Below, piece by piece: positions 1 through 8,124 of a stretch of 64,000 bases of DNA. Source of the stretch: JAICKM01 sp050998805 (lineage in GTDB: Bacteria > Chloroflexota > Chloroflexia > QHBQ01 > JAICKM01); contig JBPCPV010000048.1 in NCBI GenBank assembly GCA_050998805.1, forward strand, positions 89,751-153,750. Reading direction: 5' to 3'. A program made the translations under genes and the position numbers. Numbering within the stretch: the stretch's first letter is position 1; the number at the start of each line of letters is the position of its first letter. The notes beneath the pieces were generated by a model. The model was not told the DNA's origin, made no database searches, and was given only the letters and a program-made list of their open reading frames with translations.

Positions 1-11
1 AGGAATACACC

Positions 12-1556
12 ATGACCACACGCAATATCCCCCCCGGCGAGGGTGGCCCGCCGGAAGACCTGCAACCGGCCCAGCAGATCCCGGTCGAGGCCGACGCCGA
101 CCGGACCCTGCCGGTCGTCCCGCTCGCGTATGTCCCGCCGGCCGAACCCTGGGCCACCCCGACCGCCGTCACCCCGGTGCCTCCGCCGCCGGTCGTCGTG
201 TCCGCGCCGCCGCCGACTTATGCCGAGCCTCCGCCTCCGCCCCCGCCGGTGGACGAAGGCCCGATCTACCCGCCCGCCGGCCGTGGCCCCGGTCCCCTTC
301 CCTGGATCATAGGCGGAGTCGCCGCGCTCGTGCTCCTTGGCTTGCTGGTGCTGTTCCTCACCAACAGGAACCCCGGCCCCGCAGCGCCGACGCCGGTAGC
401 TGTGATCACGACGGCCACGGACACGCCGCTCCCGCTGCCAAGCTTGACCCCGTTACAGCAGTTGATTACCGTCACCCAGATCGCCACCGAGACCGTGGTG
501 GCTCCGACAAACACACCCGCCCCGACTGACACACCGGCTCCAACCGACACGCCCGTTCAGGCAGCCGGCACACCCATACCCGGTCCGGCAACAGTCACGC
601 CTCTGCCGCCGACAGCCGCTCCGCCGACGGCCCAACCCACAGCCGTGCCTCCGACTGCCGCGCCTCCGACAGCAGTGCCGCCGCCGACGAAGCCGCCTAC
701 CGCCGCACCACCGACAGCGCCCGCCGCAACGGCCCAGCCGAGCGGCACCGAAGGCCCGCAAGCCTCGCCGACTGTCGGCGCAGAGACCGGCACGCCAGGC
801 GCAGGCACCCCGCAGCCGACAGCCGTTGGCCCCGGCGGAGCGCCCGCAGATGTCGCGCCCGCGCCGTCAAGGGAGGGCTACCTTACGGTCCAGTGGTTCG
901 GCCAGTCGTGCTTCCTGTTGGCCGGCGGCGAGGGCACGCGCATCCTGCTCGACCCAGTGGGGCCTGACTTCGGCTACCACCTGCCCTTCTTTGACCACCT
1001 CGACGGCCTGCTGATCACCCACCTCCACCCCGACCACACCTACACCAAAGTGGTGCCGGGCGGCGTGCCGAATATCGTCGGCCTCGACTCCGCCGGCCAT
1101 TTCCAGGCGATCAGCCGCCAGTTCGGAGCGGTCGCCGTCCGCGACGTGGCCTCCTTCCACGACGACAGCCAGGGCCGAGACCGCGGCGAAAACGCGATGT
1201 GGGTCATAGACGTAGACGGCTTCCACGTCGTCCATCTCGGCGACCTCGGCCAGACTGAGCTTACCGACCAGCAGCTCGGCGGCCTCGGCACGCCCGACAT
1301 CCTGATGATCCCCGTCGGCGGCGGCGGCTTCACGATCAACGGCCCCCAGGCGCTTGCGATAATCGGCCAGCTCAAGCCTAAGCTCGTGATCCCGATGCAC
1401 TACCGGACCGACCGCACCCCGTCCAACCTGCCGCTCGAAACCCTCAACGGCTTCCTGAACGCCCCGCCTCCGGCCAACCCGCCGAACGTGCTCCGCCTCA
1501 AGAAGGCCGACCTACCGACCAACGGCCCCGCCGTCCAGGTGATGAACTACAAGTGA
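12..1556 (+). CDS. Membrane-anchored metallo-beta-lactamase-fold hydrolase
   Basis: A 514-residue protein in three parts. Residues 1-95 are a Pro-rich, probably cytoplasmic tail. One hydrophobic segment follows at about 97-117, then a Pro/Thr/Ala-rich linker to about 285. The C-terminal domain (about 287-514) is an MBL fold with the metal motif HLHPDH at 337-342, a later HLGD and a terminal PMHY. These resemble the UPF0173/UlaG-like MBL branch, which usually stands alone without an anchor. I infer that the catalytic domain sits outside the membrane on a flexible tether; the substrate is unknown. The next gene overlaps its stop by 4 bp (GTGA), so the two are probably co-translated. Confidence 0.8.
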   Translation: MTTRNIPPGEGGPPEDLQPAQQIPVEADADRTLPVVPLAYVPPAEPWATPTAVTPVPPPPVVVSAPPPTYAEPPPPPPPVDEGPIYPPAGRGPGPLPWIIGGVAALVLLGLLVLFLTNRNPGPAAPTPVAVITTATDTPLPLPSLTPLQQLITVTQIATETVVAPTNTPAPTDTPAPTDTPVQAAGTPIPGPATVTPLPPTAAPPTAQPTAVPPTAAPPTAVPPPTKPPTAAPPTAPAATAQPSGTEGPQASPTVGAETGTPGAGTPQPTAVGPGGAPADVAPAPSREGYLTVQWFGQSCFLLAGGEGTRILLDPVGPDFGYHLPFFDHLDGLLITHLHPDHTYTKVVPGGVPNIVGLDSAGHFQAISRQFGAVAVRDVASFHDDSQGRDRGENAMWVIDVDGFHVVHLGDLGQTELTDQQLGGLGTPDILMIPVGGGGFTINGPQALAIIGQLKPKLVIPMHYRTDRTPSNLPLETLNGFLNAPPPANPPNVLRLKKADLPTNGPAVQVMNYK

Positions 1557-2536
1557 CCTCCGAGGTTGACCGCATCCTGGGCCGCGTCGGTGGGCCGGCC
1601 GGCGCGGCTGCGGTCATGCTCGCGCCCGGCCCAGGCGAGGCGCTCGCGGAATACAGCTACCGGTCCGACGAACTCTTCCCGCTCGCTAGCAGCTTCAAGC
1701 TCTTCGTGCTGCACGCGCTGCTCGAAGACGCCGCAGCCGGGAGGCTCGACCTGGAGACGCGGATACCGACACTCCGCGCCGCCGCTTCCCTCGGCGACCG
1801 CAAGCCCCAGTTGTCGCCGCTGCGTCGGCTCGCCGAGATGATGATCTACAGCAGCGGCAACACCGCGAGCGACCTGCTGTTCAAGCTCGTGGGCCTCGGC
1901 GCGCCCGGTCGGGTGATTGCCCGCCTCGGCCTCGCCCATACCCGCGTCGTGCTGCCGACCCGCGAATACTACGTGATCATCGGCGGCCTCGACCCCGACT
2001 TCCCCGCCGACGACCTGCCGGCCGCCGCCGCGCGCTTTGCCGCGCTGACCCCCGTGCAGCAGGTCGCGTGCATCGAGCGTGTGTCGAGGCGCGCCGCCCC
2101 GCTCTCGACCCGCGAAATCGAGCGGGCCACCGAGGGCTTCTACGCATACCGCCGCTACAACCGGCCCGAAACTTACGCCATACTCGAAGGGATCGACAAC
2201 GTGAGCACCCCCGCCGAGATGCTCACGCTGATGCGCTACCTCCACGCCGGCGTCGATCTGCCCTCGCCTCTGACCGCCGAGATGCATCGGATACTGGCGC
2301 GCGGCGACGGCAGGCGGGACGCCGGTTGCTTCCACGGCAAGATCAGCGCCTGGGGCGGCAAGGGCGGCAGTGACCTCAGTCAGGCTTCCGTCAACGGTTA
2401 CGCCCTCGCCCCCGACGGCCGCGTGATGGTCTATAGCCTGCTCGCGGCGCGCCTGCACGACGAATTGCGCGGAGGTGTCCGCCTCTGCCAGGCGCTCCGC
2501 GCGCTCTACACCGCGCTCTCCGGCTTGCCCGCGTAG
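1553..2536 (+). CDS. Class A beta-lactamase-like serine hydrolase
   Basis: 327 residues matching the beta-lactamase2 (PF13354-type) fold. The SxxK nucleophile motif is S46-x-x-K49, an SGN tripeptide at 101-103 replaces the usual SDN, and a GKIS stretch near the C-terminus sits where KTG is expected. No signal peptide or lipobox is visible, which is odd for a true beta-lactamase, so a cytoplasmic or alternative hydrolase role is possible. The GTG start overlaps the stop of the preceding MBL gene (GTGA), suggesting translational coupling. Actual beta-lactam hydrolysis cannot be judged from the sequence. Confidence 0.75.
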   Translation: MTSEVDRILGRVGGPAGAAAVMLAPGPGEALAEYSYRSDELFPLASSFKLFVLHALLEDAAAGRLDLETRIPTLRAAASLGDRKPQLSPLRRLAEMMIYSSGNTASDLLFKLVGLGAPGRVIARLGLAHTRVVLPTREYYVIIGGLDPDFPADDLPAAAARFAALTPVQQVACIERVSRRAAPLSTREIERATEGFYAYRRYNRPETYAILEGIDNVSTPAEMLTLMRYLHAGVDLPSPLTAEMHRILARGDGRRDAGCFHGKISAWGGKGGSDLSQASVNGYALAPDGRVMVYSLLAARLHDELRGGVRLCQALRALYTALSGLPA

Positions 2537-2553
2537 GCGGGACGTGGTACACT
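2525..2553 (+). promoter_or_regulatory. Predicted sigma70-type promoter for dprA
   Basis: TTGCCC (2525-2530) and TACACT (2548-2553) are separated by 17 bp, at the very end of the upstream gene. The predicted +1 near 2560 leaves a short leader with AGGAG at 2574-2578, 9 bp before the dprA ATG. Confidence 0.5.
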
Positions 2554-2587
2554 TGCGGCAGACTTTCACCATCAGGAGCCTGCCGCA

Positions 2588-3691
2588 ATGCCCGCGCCCA
2601 ACCCTACAGATTGCTACCTCGGCTTCAACCTCGTGAAGGGGCTGGGGCCGGTGCGCCTGCGGAGGCTGATCGACACTTTCGACGATGTCGTCGCCGCATG
2701 GCAGGCACCCGCGTCCGCACTACTCGAATCCGGCCTCGACGCGAAGACAACCGAGAGCCTGCTCGAAACCCGGGGCAGCTTCGTCCCCGCCGCGCTCAGA
2801 TCCCGCCTCGATGGCTTGGGTGCCTGCGTGCTGACGTGGGACACCCCTGGCTACCCCGAGCGCCTGCGGCAGATAGACAACGCCCCGCCGGTGCTCTTCA
2901 TGCTCGGTGAGATCACCCCCGCCGACGACTGGGCCATCGGCGTCGTCGGCACCCGCCAGGTCACGCCCTACGGCCGCGAGGCGGCGACACGTCTGGCCGG
3001 CGACCTCGCCCGCAGGCAGATCGCCGTCGTCAGCGGGCTGGCGCGCGGCGTGGACACCCTGGCGCACACCGCCGCGCTCGACGCCGGAGGCCGCACCATC
3101 GCGGTGCTCGGTTGCGGGATCGACCAGCTCTACCCGCCGGAGAACCGCAACCTGGCCCGCCGGATAGTCGCGGAAAGCCGGGGCGCTATCGTCAGCGACT
3201 ACCCGCTCGGCACCCGGCCCGACGCGGTCAACTTCCCCCCGCGCAACAGGATCATCTCCGGCCTCAGCCTCGGCGTGCTGATCGTCGAAGCCGGCCTCGG
3301 CAGCGGCGCGCTGATCACCCAGCGTTTCGCGCTCGAGCAGAACCGCGAGGTCTTCTCCGTCCCCGGCTCCATCTTCAACCCCCAGAGCGCGGGCACGAAC
3401 GGCCTGCTCAAACAGGGCGCGAAATGCGTCACGCGCGTCGAAGACATCTTGGAAGAACTCAAACTCGGCATGGTCGCCGAGCATGTGCAGGCAGTGCTCG
3501 CGCTGCCCGAAGACCCGACGGAGCGCGCCCTCCTCGCCTGGCTACAGAAAGATGCCGACCCGCAGCACATTGACGCGATAGCCCGTGGCAGCGGCCTGCC
3601 TGTCCACACGGTGAGCAGCACGCTTACGTTGATGGAGCTAAAGGGCCTGGTGCGCCAGGTCGGGGCGATGCAGTACGTGCCGGTGCGGTGA
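2588..3691 (+). CDS. dprA: DNA-processing protein DprA
   Basis: A 367-residue DprA/Smf protein, which loads RecA on incoming single-stranded DNA during natural transformation. The N-terminal part resembles the helix-hairpin-helix/SAM region (LGFNLVKGLGPVRLRRL). The Rossmann core carries the family hallmarks GVVGTRQ, SGLARGVDTLAH and GCGIDQLYPPEN. The last 65 residues look like the C-terminal winged helix. Length is typical. The ATG is preceded by AGGAG at good spacing and has its own predicted promoter. No other competence gene lies nearby. Confidence 0.95.
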   Translation: MPAPNPTDCYLGFNLVKGLGPVRLRRLIDTFDDVVAAWQAPASALLESGLDAKTTESLLETRGSFVPAALRSRLDGLGACVLTWDTPGYPERLRQIDNAPPVLFMLGEITPADDWAIGVVGTRQVTPYGREAATRLAGDLARRQIAVVSGLARGVDTLAHTAALDAGGRTIAVLGCGIDQLYPPENRNLARRIVAESRGAIVSDYPLGTRPDAVNFPPRNRIISGLSLGVLIVEAGLGSGALITQRFALEQNREVFSVPGSIFNPQSAGTNGLLKQGAKCVTRVEDILEELKLGMVAEHVQAVLALPEDPTERALLAWLQKDADPQHIDAIARGSGLPVHTVSSTLTLMELKGLVRQVGAMQYVPVR

Positions 3692-3706
3692 GGCACGCAG
3701 AATCTC

Positions 3707-3735
3707 TTGACTCCGCAAGCTCATCCGCCTATACT
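3707..3735 (+). promoter_or_regulatory. Predicted promoter for the methyltransferase-PIN operon
   Basis: TTGACT (3707-3712), a 17-bp spacer and TATACT (3730-3735). The predicted +1 near 3742 gives a leader of about 70 nt before the ATG at 3812. Confidence 0.55.
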
Positions 3736-3811
3736 TGCACCAACATAACCGACTTCTGGCGATTGACCGTTGTGCCTGCGCCCTCGCAGGCTTTGTGCAG
3801 CCGGAGACAAG

Positions 3812-5470
3812 ATGCCACAACCCATCACAGAGAACACGCTCTTCTATGGCGACAACCTCCCAATCTTGCGGGACTATATTCCCAGCGAGAGCGTTGACCT
3901 CATCTACTTGGACCCACCGTTTAACTCCAACCGCAGCTACAACGTACTGTTCAAGGATGAGAGGGGCACCGAGAGCGACGCGCAAATCACCGCTTTTGAG
4001 GACACCTGGCACTGGAACCAGGCCGCCGAGGAGACCTACCATGCGCTAGTCACCGACGCCCCTGACCGGGTGTCCAAGATGATTGCCGCCTTGCGGGAGT
4101 TCGTGGGTACGAGCCAGATGATGGCCTATCTGGTCATGATGACGACTCGTCTGGTGGAGCTACACCGTGTGCTGAAGCCGACGGGGAGCCTCTACTTGCA
4201 CTGTGACCCCACGGCCAGCCATTACCTCAAAATCTTGCTGGATGCCATCTTTGGGCCTCGGTGCTACCGTGCCGAAATCGTGTGGAAACGCTCCTCGGCA
4301 CACAACGATACGCGCCAAGGAGCCAAGCAGCCGGGGCGCATTCACGACGTGCTGTTATTCTATACCAAGTCCCACAGCGAGTGGACGTGGAACAATGTCT
4401 ATACCAGTTACGATCCCGACTACGTGGGTGCCAATTACCGCTATGTGGAGGAAGGGACAGGCCGACACTTCAAGTCCACGGACCTGACGGCAGCCAAGCC
4501 GGGAGGCGACACTTCCTATGAGTGGAAGGGCAGGCGGCCGCCGGAGGGTCGGTACTGGGCATACTCTAAGGCAAAGATGGCGCAGTTCGATGAGGCAGGT
4601 CTACTCTACTTCACGTCTTCTGGCCTTCCGCGCCTGAAACAGTACCTTGATGAAATGCCCGGCATTCACATTCAGAGCATTTGGGACGACATTCCGCCCA
4701 TCGGCGCACATGCAGCCGAACGCCTTGGTTATCCCACACAGAAGCCGCTGGCCCTGCTTGAACGCATCATTAGCAGCAGCAGTAAGCCCGGCGATGTAGT
4801 CCTTGACCCGTTTGCGGGTTGCGGCACTGCGGTCGTGGCTGCTCAGAAGCTAGGCCGCAAGTGGATAGGGATCGACATTACGCACCTGAGCATCGCCCTG
4901 TTGAAGTACCGTCTTGAACAATCCTTCCCTGGCATCACGTTCCGCCTCGTGGGGGAGCCGGAGGACATGGGAGCGGCTCGGCAGCTTGCGAAGGATGACC
5001 GCTACCAGTTCCAGTGGTGGGCGCTGTCGCTGGTGCGGGCCAAGCCGCTCGGTGGGCAGGAAGGCAGCAGGGTCGGCAAGAAGGGCAGCGACCAGGGGAT
5101 AGATGGGGTCATCAACTTCATTGACGATGCGACCGGCAAGCCGAAGCGGGTGCTGGTGCAGGTCAAGTCGGGGCACGTGAAGTCGGGGGACATCCGAGAC
5201 CTGCGGGGCACGGTGGAGCGAGAGGGAGCCGCTATCGGTGTGTTCATCACATTGGAGCCTGCCACCGGCGACATGACAAAGGAAGCCGTCAGCGCCGGTT
5301 TCTACCACTCGGAAGGCTGGGGCCAGGACTATCCTCGTATCCAGATCCTGACCACCAGCGACCTGCTGCAAGGGGTTCCGGTCAAGATGCCGCCGCAGCA
5401 CGGCACGTTTAAGCAGGCACAGAAGGTGCAAGCGGGCGGAGCACAGCAGGGCGAATACGACATTCTGTAG
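3812..5470 (+). CDS. Beta-class DNA methyltransferase fused to an Mrr-like endonuclease
   Basis: 552 residues from the ATG with GGAG five bases upstream; an in-frame GTG at 3770 is less likely. The N-terminal two thirds are an amino-methyltransferase: catalytic DPPF at 34-37 comes before the SAM-binding DPFAGCGT at about 331-338, an order typical of beta-class N6-adenine or N4-cytosine enzymes. A TRD-like middle lies between them. After about residue 400 comes a restriction-endonuclease-like domain with GID near 430 and QVK near 451, the D...QxK pattern of Mrr nucleases. Both modification and cleavage may therefore lie on one chain. GC looks lower than in the flanking genes, consistent with transfer. 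The specificity is unknown. Confidence 0.85.
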   Translation: MPQPITENTLFYGDNLPILRDYIPSESVDLIYLDPPFNSNRSYNVLFKDERGTESDAQITAFEDTWHWNQAAEETYHALVTDAPDRVSKMIAALREFVGTSQMMAYLVMMTTRLVELHRVLKPTGSLYLHCDPTASHYLKILLDAIFGPRCYRAEIVWKRSSAHNDTRQGAKQPGRIHDVLLFYTKSHSEWTWNNVYTSYDPDYVGANYRYVEEGTGRHFKSTDLTAAKPGGDTSYEWKGRRPPEGRYWAYSKAKMAQFDEAGLLYFTSSGLPRLKQYLDEMPGIHIQSIWDDIPPIGAHAAERLGYPTQKPLALLERIISSSSKPGDVVLDPFAGCGTAVVAAQKLGRKWIGIDITHLSIALLKYRLEQSFPGITFRLVGEPEDMGAARQLAKDDRYQFQWWALSLVRAKPLGGQEGSRVGKKGSDQGIDGVINFIDDATGKPKRVLVQVKSGHVKSGDIRDLRGTVEREGAAIGVFITLEPATGDMTKEAVSAGFYHSEGWGQDYPRIQILTTSDLLQGVPVKMPPQHGTFKQAQKVQAGGAQQGEYDIL

Positions 5471-5520
5471 CGTTTCCCCGTCTCATTGGACGACCGCGCG
5501 AAACTAGCAAGGAGAAATCG

Positions 5521-6864
5521 ATGCGGAATCAATTCCCGGGCTACTACAGGCCAACCAAAGAAGAGTTTGACGAGCTTTGGAGAGATTGTATCTTCACTTT
5601 CGACGCCAATGTCTTGTTGAACCTCTACGAATGGACCCAAGCGCAGAGAGATCAACTTCTTGATATCCTCCGGCGTATGCAGAACTGTGTGTGGTTATCA
5701 AACCAAGCTGCGCTTGAGTTTCACAAGAATAGAGTCGGCAAGCTGACAAAGGCTAGTGGGGCTTATCAAACAATAGACAAGAGTCTGAAAGTACTGACAC
5801 CGAGGCTGGAGGAGCTTCGCGAAGCCGCGGCCCGTCTTGATGCGGAGATCCTTCAAACACAGGGTGCCTTTATCCAACAGGTTGTGAATCAAGTTTCCCA
5901 ACTGGCGAGTGTAATGGAAAAAGACAGAGGACGTGTGATCGCGGCTTTGGTTTCTGGCGACGATGACATTCTAGCAGCCGTAACAGAGATTTTTGATGGA
6001 AGGGTAGGTAGGCCCTACAACCGAGAGCGGTTGGAGCAGATTTTTGCAGACGGGGAAGGTCGCTATAAGCGACAAGTGCCACCAGGGTTTGAGGATGCGA
6101 AGCACAAGGGGGGCGAAGAGAAATATGGAGATTTGGTTCTCTGGTACCAAATCATTGATCATGCGAAAACCACGAAGAAGTGCATTATCTTGGTCACGAA
6201 CGACCAAAAACCGGATTGGTGGTGGAAGCACGAAGGCGAGAAGCCAGCAACGCGCCCACGCCCTGAGTTAGTGCAAGAGATGCTGACAGAAGCGGGGCTG
6301 CGTTTTTATATGTACACCCCCGGTGTGTTCATGGATTGGGCGGTCAGGTTTCTCAACCTTCAGACCCCGCAGGCCGAGAAAATTATCGAAGAGGTTCGAG
6401 AAAGGCGGGAGCGAGAGGAAGAGGCTGAAGAATATGCACATGCGCGTGCGGCTCAAGCGCAGGCGGTCCTGATCCCAGAATTCATGCGTGCGGCTCAAGC
6501 GCAGGCGGTCCTGATCCCAGAATTCATGCGCGCGGTTCAAGCGCAGGCGGTCCTGATCCCAGAATTAATGCGCGCGGCTCAAGCGCAGGCGGTCCTATTC
6601 CAGGAACAGCTACCTGCGATTCAAGTGCAACTGGGCCCGTTCCGAGAACAGCTACATGTGGTTAGTATGCAGGAGTGGCAGCCTCCGTTCCAGGCATCGC
6701 CAGTTTCGCCACAACAAGAGCCGGAAGGATCTGTATCGGATGCGGAGACCGACACACCGGAAGACCACTCACTAGAGCAATCAGAGGGAACGGAAGTCGT
6801 CACTGGAGATGATTCGGAAGAAGCCGGCCCTGAGCAAAATAGAGAAGGGAGTCCAAGCGAGTAG
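5521..6864 (+). CDS. PIN_8-like nuclease with tandem-repeat tail
   Basis: 447 residues. The first 270 or so resemble the PIN-like domain of DUF4935/PIN_8 proteins: DANVLLNLYEW with D28, an acidic E66 in ALEFHKN, GDLVLW near 204 and TNDQKPDWWW near 230 are candidate metal-binding positions. An acidic helix rich in Glu/Arg follows, then five 14-residue repeats (RAAQAQAVLIPEFM type, about 309-378) and an acidic Ser/Glu tail. It starts 50 bp after the methyltransferase-nuclease gene behind AAGGAG, so the two are probably co-transcribed as a defence module. GC is close to half by eye, much lower than the host. RNA or DNA cleavage is inferred from the fold only. Confidence 0.75.
   Translation: MRNQFPGYYRPTKEEFDELWRDCIFTFDANVLLNLYEWTQAQRDQLLDILRRMQNCVWLSNQAALEFHKNRVGKLTKASGAYQTIDKSLKVLTPRLEELREAAARLDAEILQTQGAFIQQVVNQVSQLASVMEKDRGRVIAALVSGDDDILAAVTEIFDGRVGRPYNRERLEQIFADGEGRYKRQVPPGFEDAKHKGGEEKYGDLVLWYQIIDHAKTTKKCIILVTNDQKPDWWWKHEGEKPATRPRPELVQEMLTEAGLRFYMYTPGVFMDWAVRFLNLQTPQAEKIIEEVRERREREEEAEEYAHARAAQAQAVLIPEFMRAAQAQAVLIPEFMRAVQAQAVLIPELMRAAQAQAVLFQEQLPAIQVQLGPFREQLHVVSMQEWQPPFQASPVSPQQEPEGSVSDAETDTPEDHSLEQSEGTEVVTGDDSEEAGPEQNREGSPSE
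6445..6654 (+). repeat. 42-bp tandem repeats coding for 14-residue units
   Basis: Five consecutive 42-bp units: 6445-6486, 6487-6528, 6529-6570, 6571-6612 and a degenerate 6613-6654. The first two are nearly identical at the DNA level, which indicates recent duplication. They encode RAAQAQAVLIPEFM-type heptad-like units. Confidence 0.9.
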
Positions 6865-6904
6865 TTCGGACTAAGCGTGTTTCCTAACACCGAACTAACG
6901 CGAA

Positions 6905-8071
6905 CTACGGCCCAATCCAAAAGATCCGGTTCCGGCCCGCCTCCGCGCCCACCAGCCGGCCCTGCGGGTCGATGCCGAGGCCGTGGGGCAGCTTGAGGCC
7001 GGTCAGCAGGGTGGTGCGCGCGCCGGTGTTGGGGTCCACCCGGTAGATCGCGCCGCCTAGCGAGTTGACGTAGGCGATGCCTGTGCGGGCGAGGACAACG
7101 TCGTCCGGCTGGAACATCGTGGCGACCACCGTCTTGCGGCCGGCGCGCGTCACCCGGTAGAGCGCGTTGCCGAACTCGTCTGCGACCAGCATCTCCCCGT
7201 CGGGCAGTACGGCGACTCCGGTGGGGCGGGTGAAGCCGGTCGCGATGGTGCGGAGTTGCGAGCCGTCGCGGCTCAGGGTCAGCAGCCGTCCATTCGGGCT
7301 GTCCGGCACCAGTATGTCGCCGGTGGCCGGGTCGAGCGCAAGGCCGTCCACGCCGTCCTGCCCGGTGGTGTTCGTCAGTTGCCGGATCAGCAGTTTCGCT
7401 CCGCTCGCCGGGTCTATCTCCAAGATGCTGTTCGTCTTCTGCTCCTCGACGATCAGCCTGCCGTCGGGAGCGACCACGATGCCTTCGGGGTCGCGGAGGC
7501 CGGTCGCCACAGGCACCGGCTTGCCGCCCGGCAGGATACGGTTGATCGCGCTGTTGGCGAAGTCGCCGAAGTAGATCGTGCCGTCGGTTGCCACGGTCAG
7601 GTCATCGGGGTTGCCCTCGCCGGAGGCAATCAATTGCGGACTGTGGAGTGCGGATTGCGGATTGGGGGTCGGGGAGATATTCGGCGGTCGGGTGGTCGGG
7701 GCCGCCGGGACGGCGGCGGTACGGGACGGGGGAACTGCGGACGGGGCCGCCGGGACGGCTGTACGGGTTGGGGGTGCGGGCGTCGGGAGCGCGGCTGTTG
7801 TCGGCACCTCGGTGGGCGGCACGGTTGTTGAGGCAGCTGTCGGGAGCACCTCAGTGGGCGGGGCGGTTGTGGGCGGCGGCACGGTCGGCGGCACCGCTGT
7901 CTGGGGCAACTCGGTCGGTGGGGCCGGAGCGGAGGTGGGCGCGGAGGTGGGCTGTGGCGTCGCCGGTTGCGGAGTCGGCGTAGCGGGCACGGGCGTCGGT
8001 GTGGCATCGGTCGTGCAGGCCGTCAGCGCAAGTGCCAGAAGCAGCACGCCGGCAAACCGAGCCAATCCCAT
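6905..8071 (-). CDS. NHL/SMP-30-type beta-propeller lipoprotein (paralogue 1)
   Basis: 388 residues from the ATG at 8071, which has AGGAG nine bases upstream; a TTG at 8080 is possible but too close to that site. The signal sequence ends in LTAC with lipidation Cys19. A Pro/Thr/Ala linker to about residue 145 contains heptamer and palindrome repeat DNA. The rest is a beta-propeller with NHL/SMP-30-like repeats (DPATGDILVPDSPNGRLLTL, LPDGEMLVADEFGNALYRV). It is probably an extracytoplasmic binding or lactonase-like protein. It closely resembles the next gene upstream and lies 53 bp after it, so it is probably a tandem duplicate at the end of the osmoprotectant operon. Confidence 0.8.
   Translation of the reverse strand: MGLARFAGVLLLALALTACTTDATPTPVPATPTPQPATPQPTSAPTSAPAPPTELPQTAVPPTVPPPTTAPPTEVLPTAASTTVPPTEVPTTAALPTPAPPTRTAVPAAPSAVPPSRTAAVPAAPTTRPPNISPTPNPQSALHSPQLIASGEGNPDDLTVATDGTIYFGDFANSAINRILPGGKPVPVATGLRDPEGIVVAPDGRLIVEEQKTNSILEIDPASGAKLLIRQLTNTTGQDGVDGLALDPATGDILVPDSPNGRLLTLSRDGSQLRTIATGFTRPTGVAVLPDGEMLVADEFGNALYRVTRAGRKTVVATMFQPDDVVLARTGIAYVNSLGGAIYRVDPNTGARTTLLTGLKLPHGLGIDPQGRLVGAEAGRNRIFWIGP
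7701..7763 (-). repeat. Two GCCGCCGGGACGGCGG-type palindromic elements inside a linker
   Basis: Copies at 7701-7716 and 7746-7760, the second ending in GGCT. Each can fold as CCGCC/GGCGG around GGGAC and is followed by a TACGGG-like tail. The same element occurs at 13626-13641, 17544-17559 and 17569-17584. Confidence 0.7.
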
Positions 8072-8086
8072 CACCCACAACTCCTA

Positions 8087-8121
8087 AGCACTCCGCACTC
8101 CGCACTCCGCACTCCACACTC
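8087..8121. repeat. Heptamer repeat (CTCCGCA family)
   Basis: About five period-7 units, read as ACTCCGC on the plus strand, fill the 53-bp spacer between the two propeller genes, just upstream of the ribosome-binding site of paralogue 1. Confidence 0.85.
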
Positions 8122-8124
8122 CGG

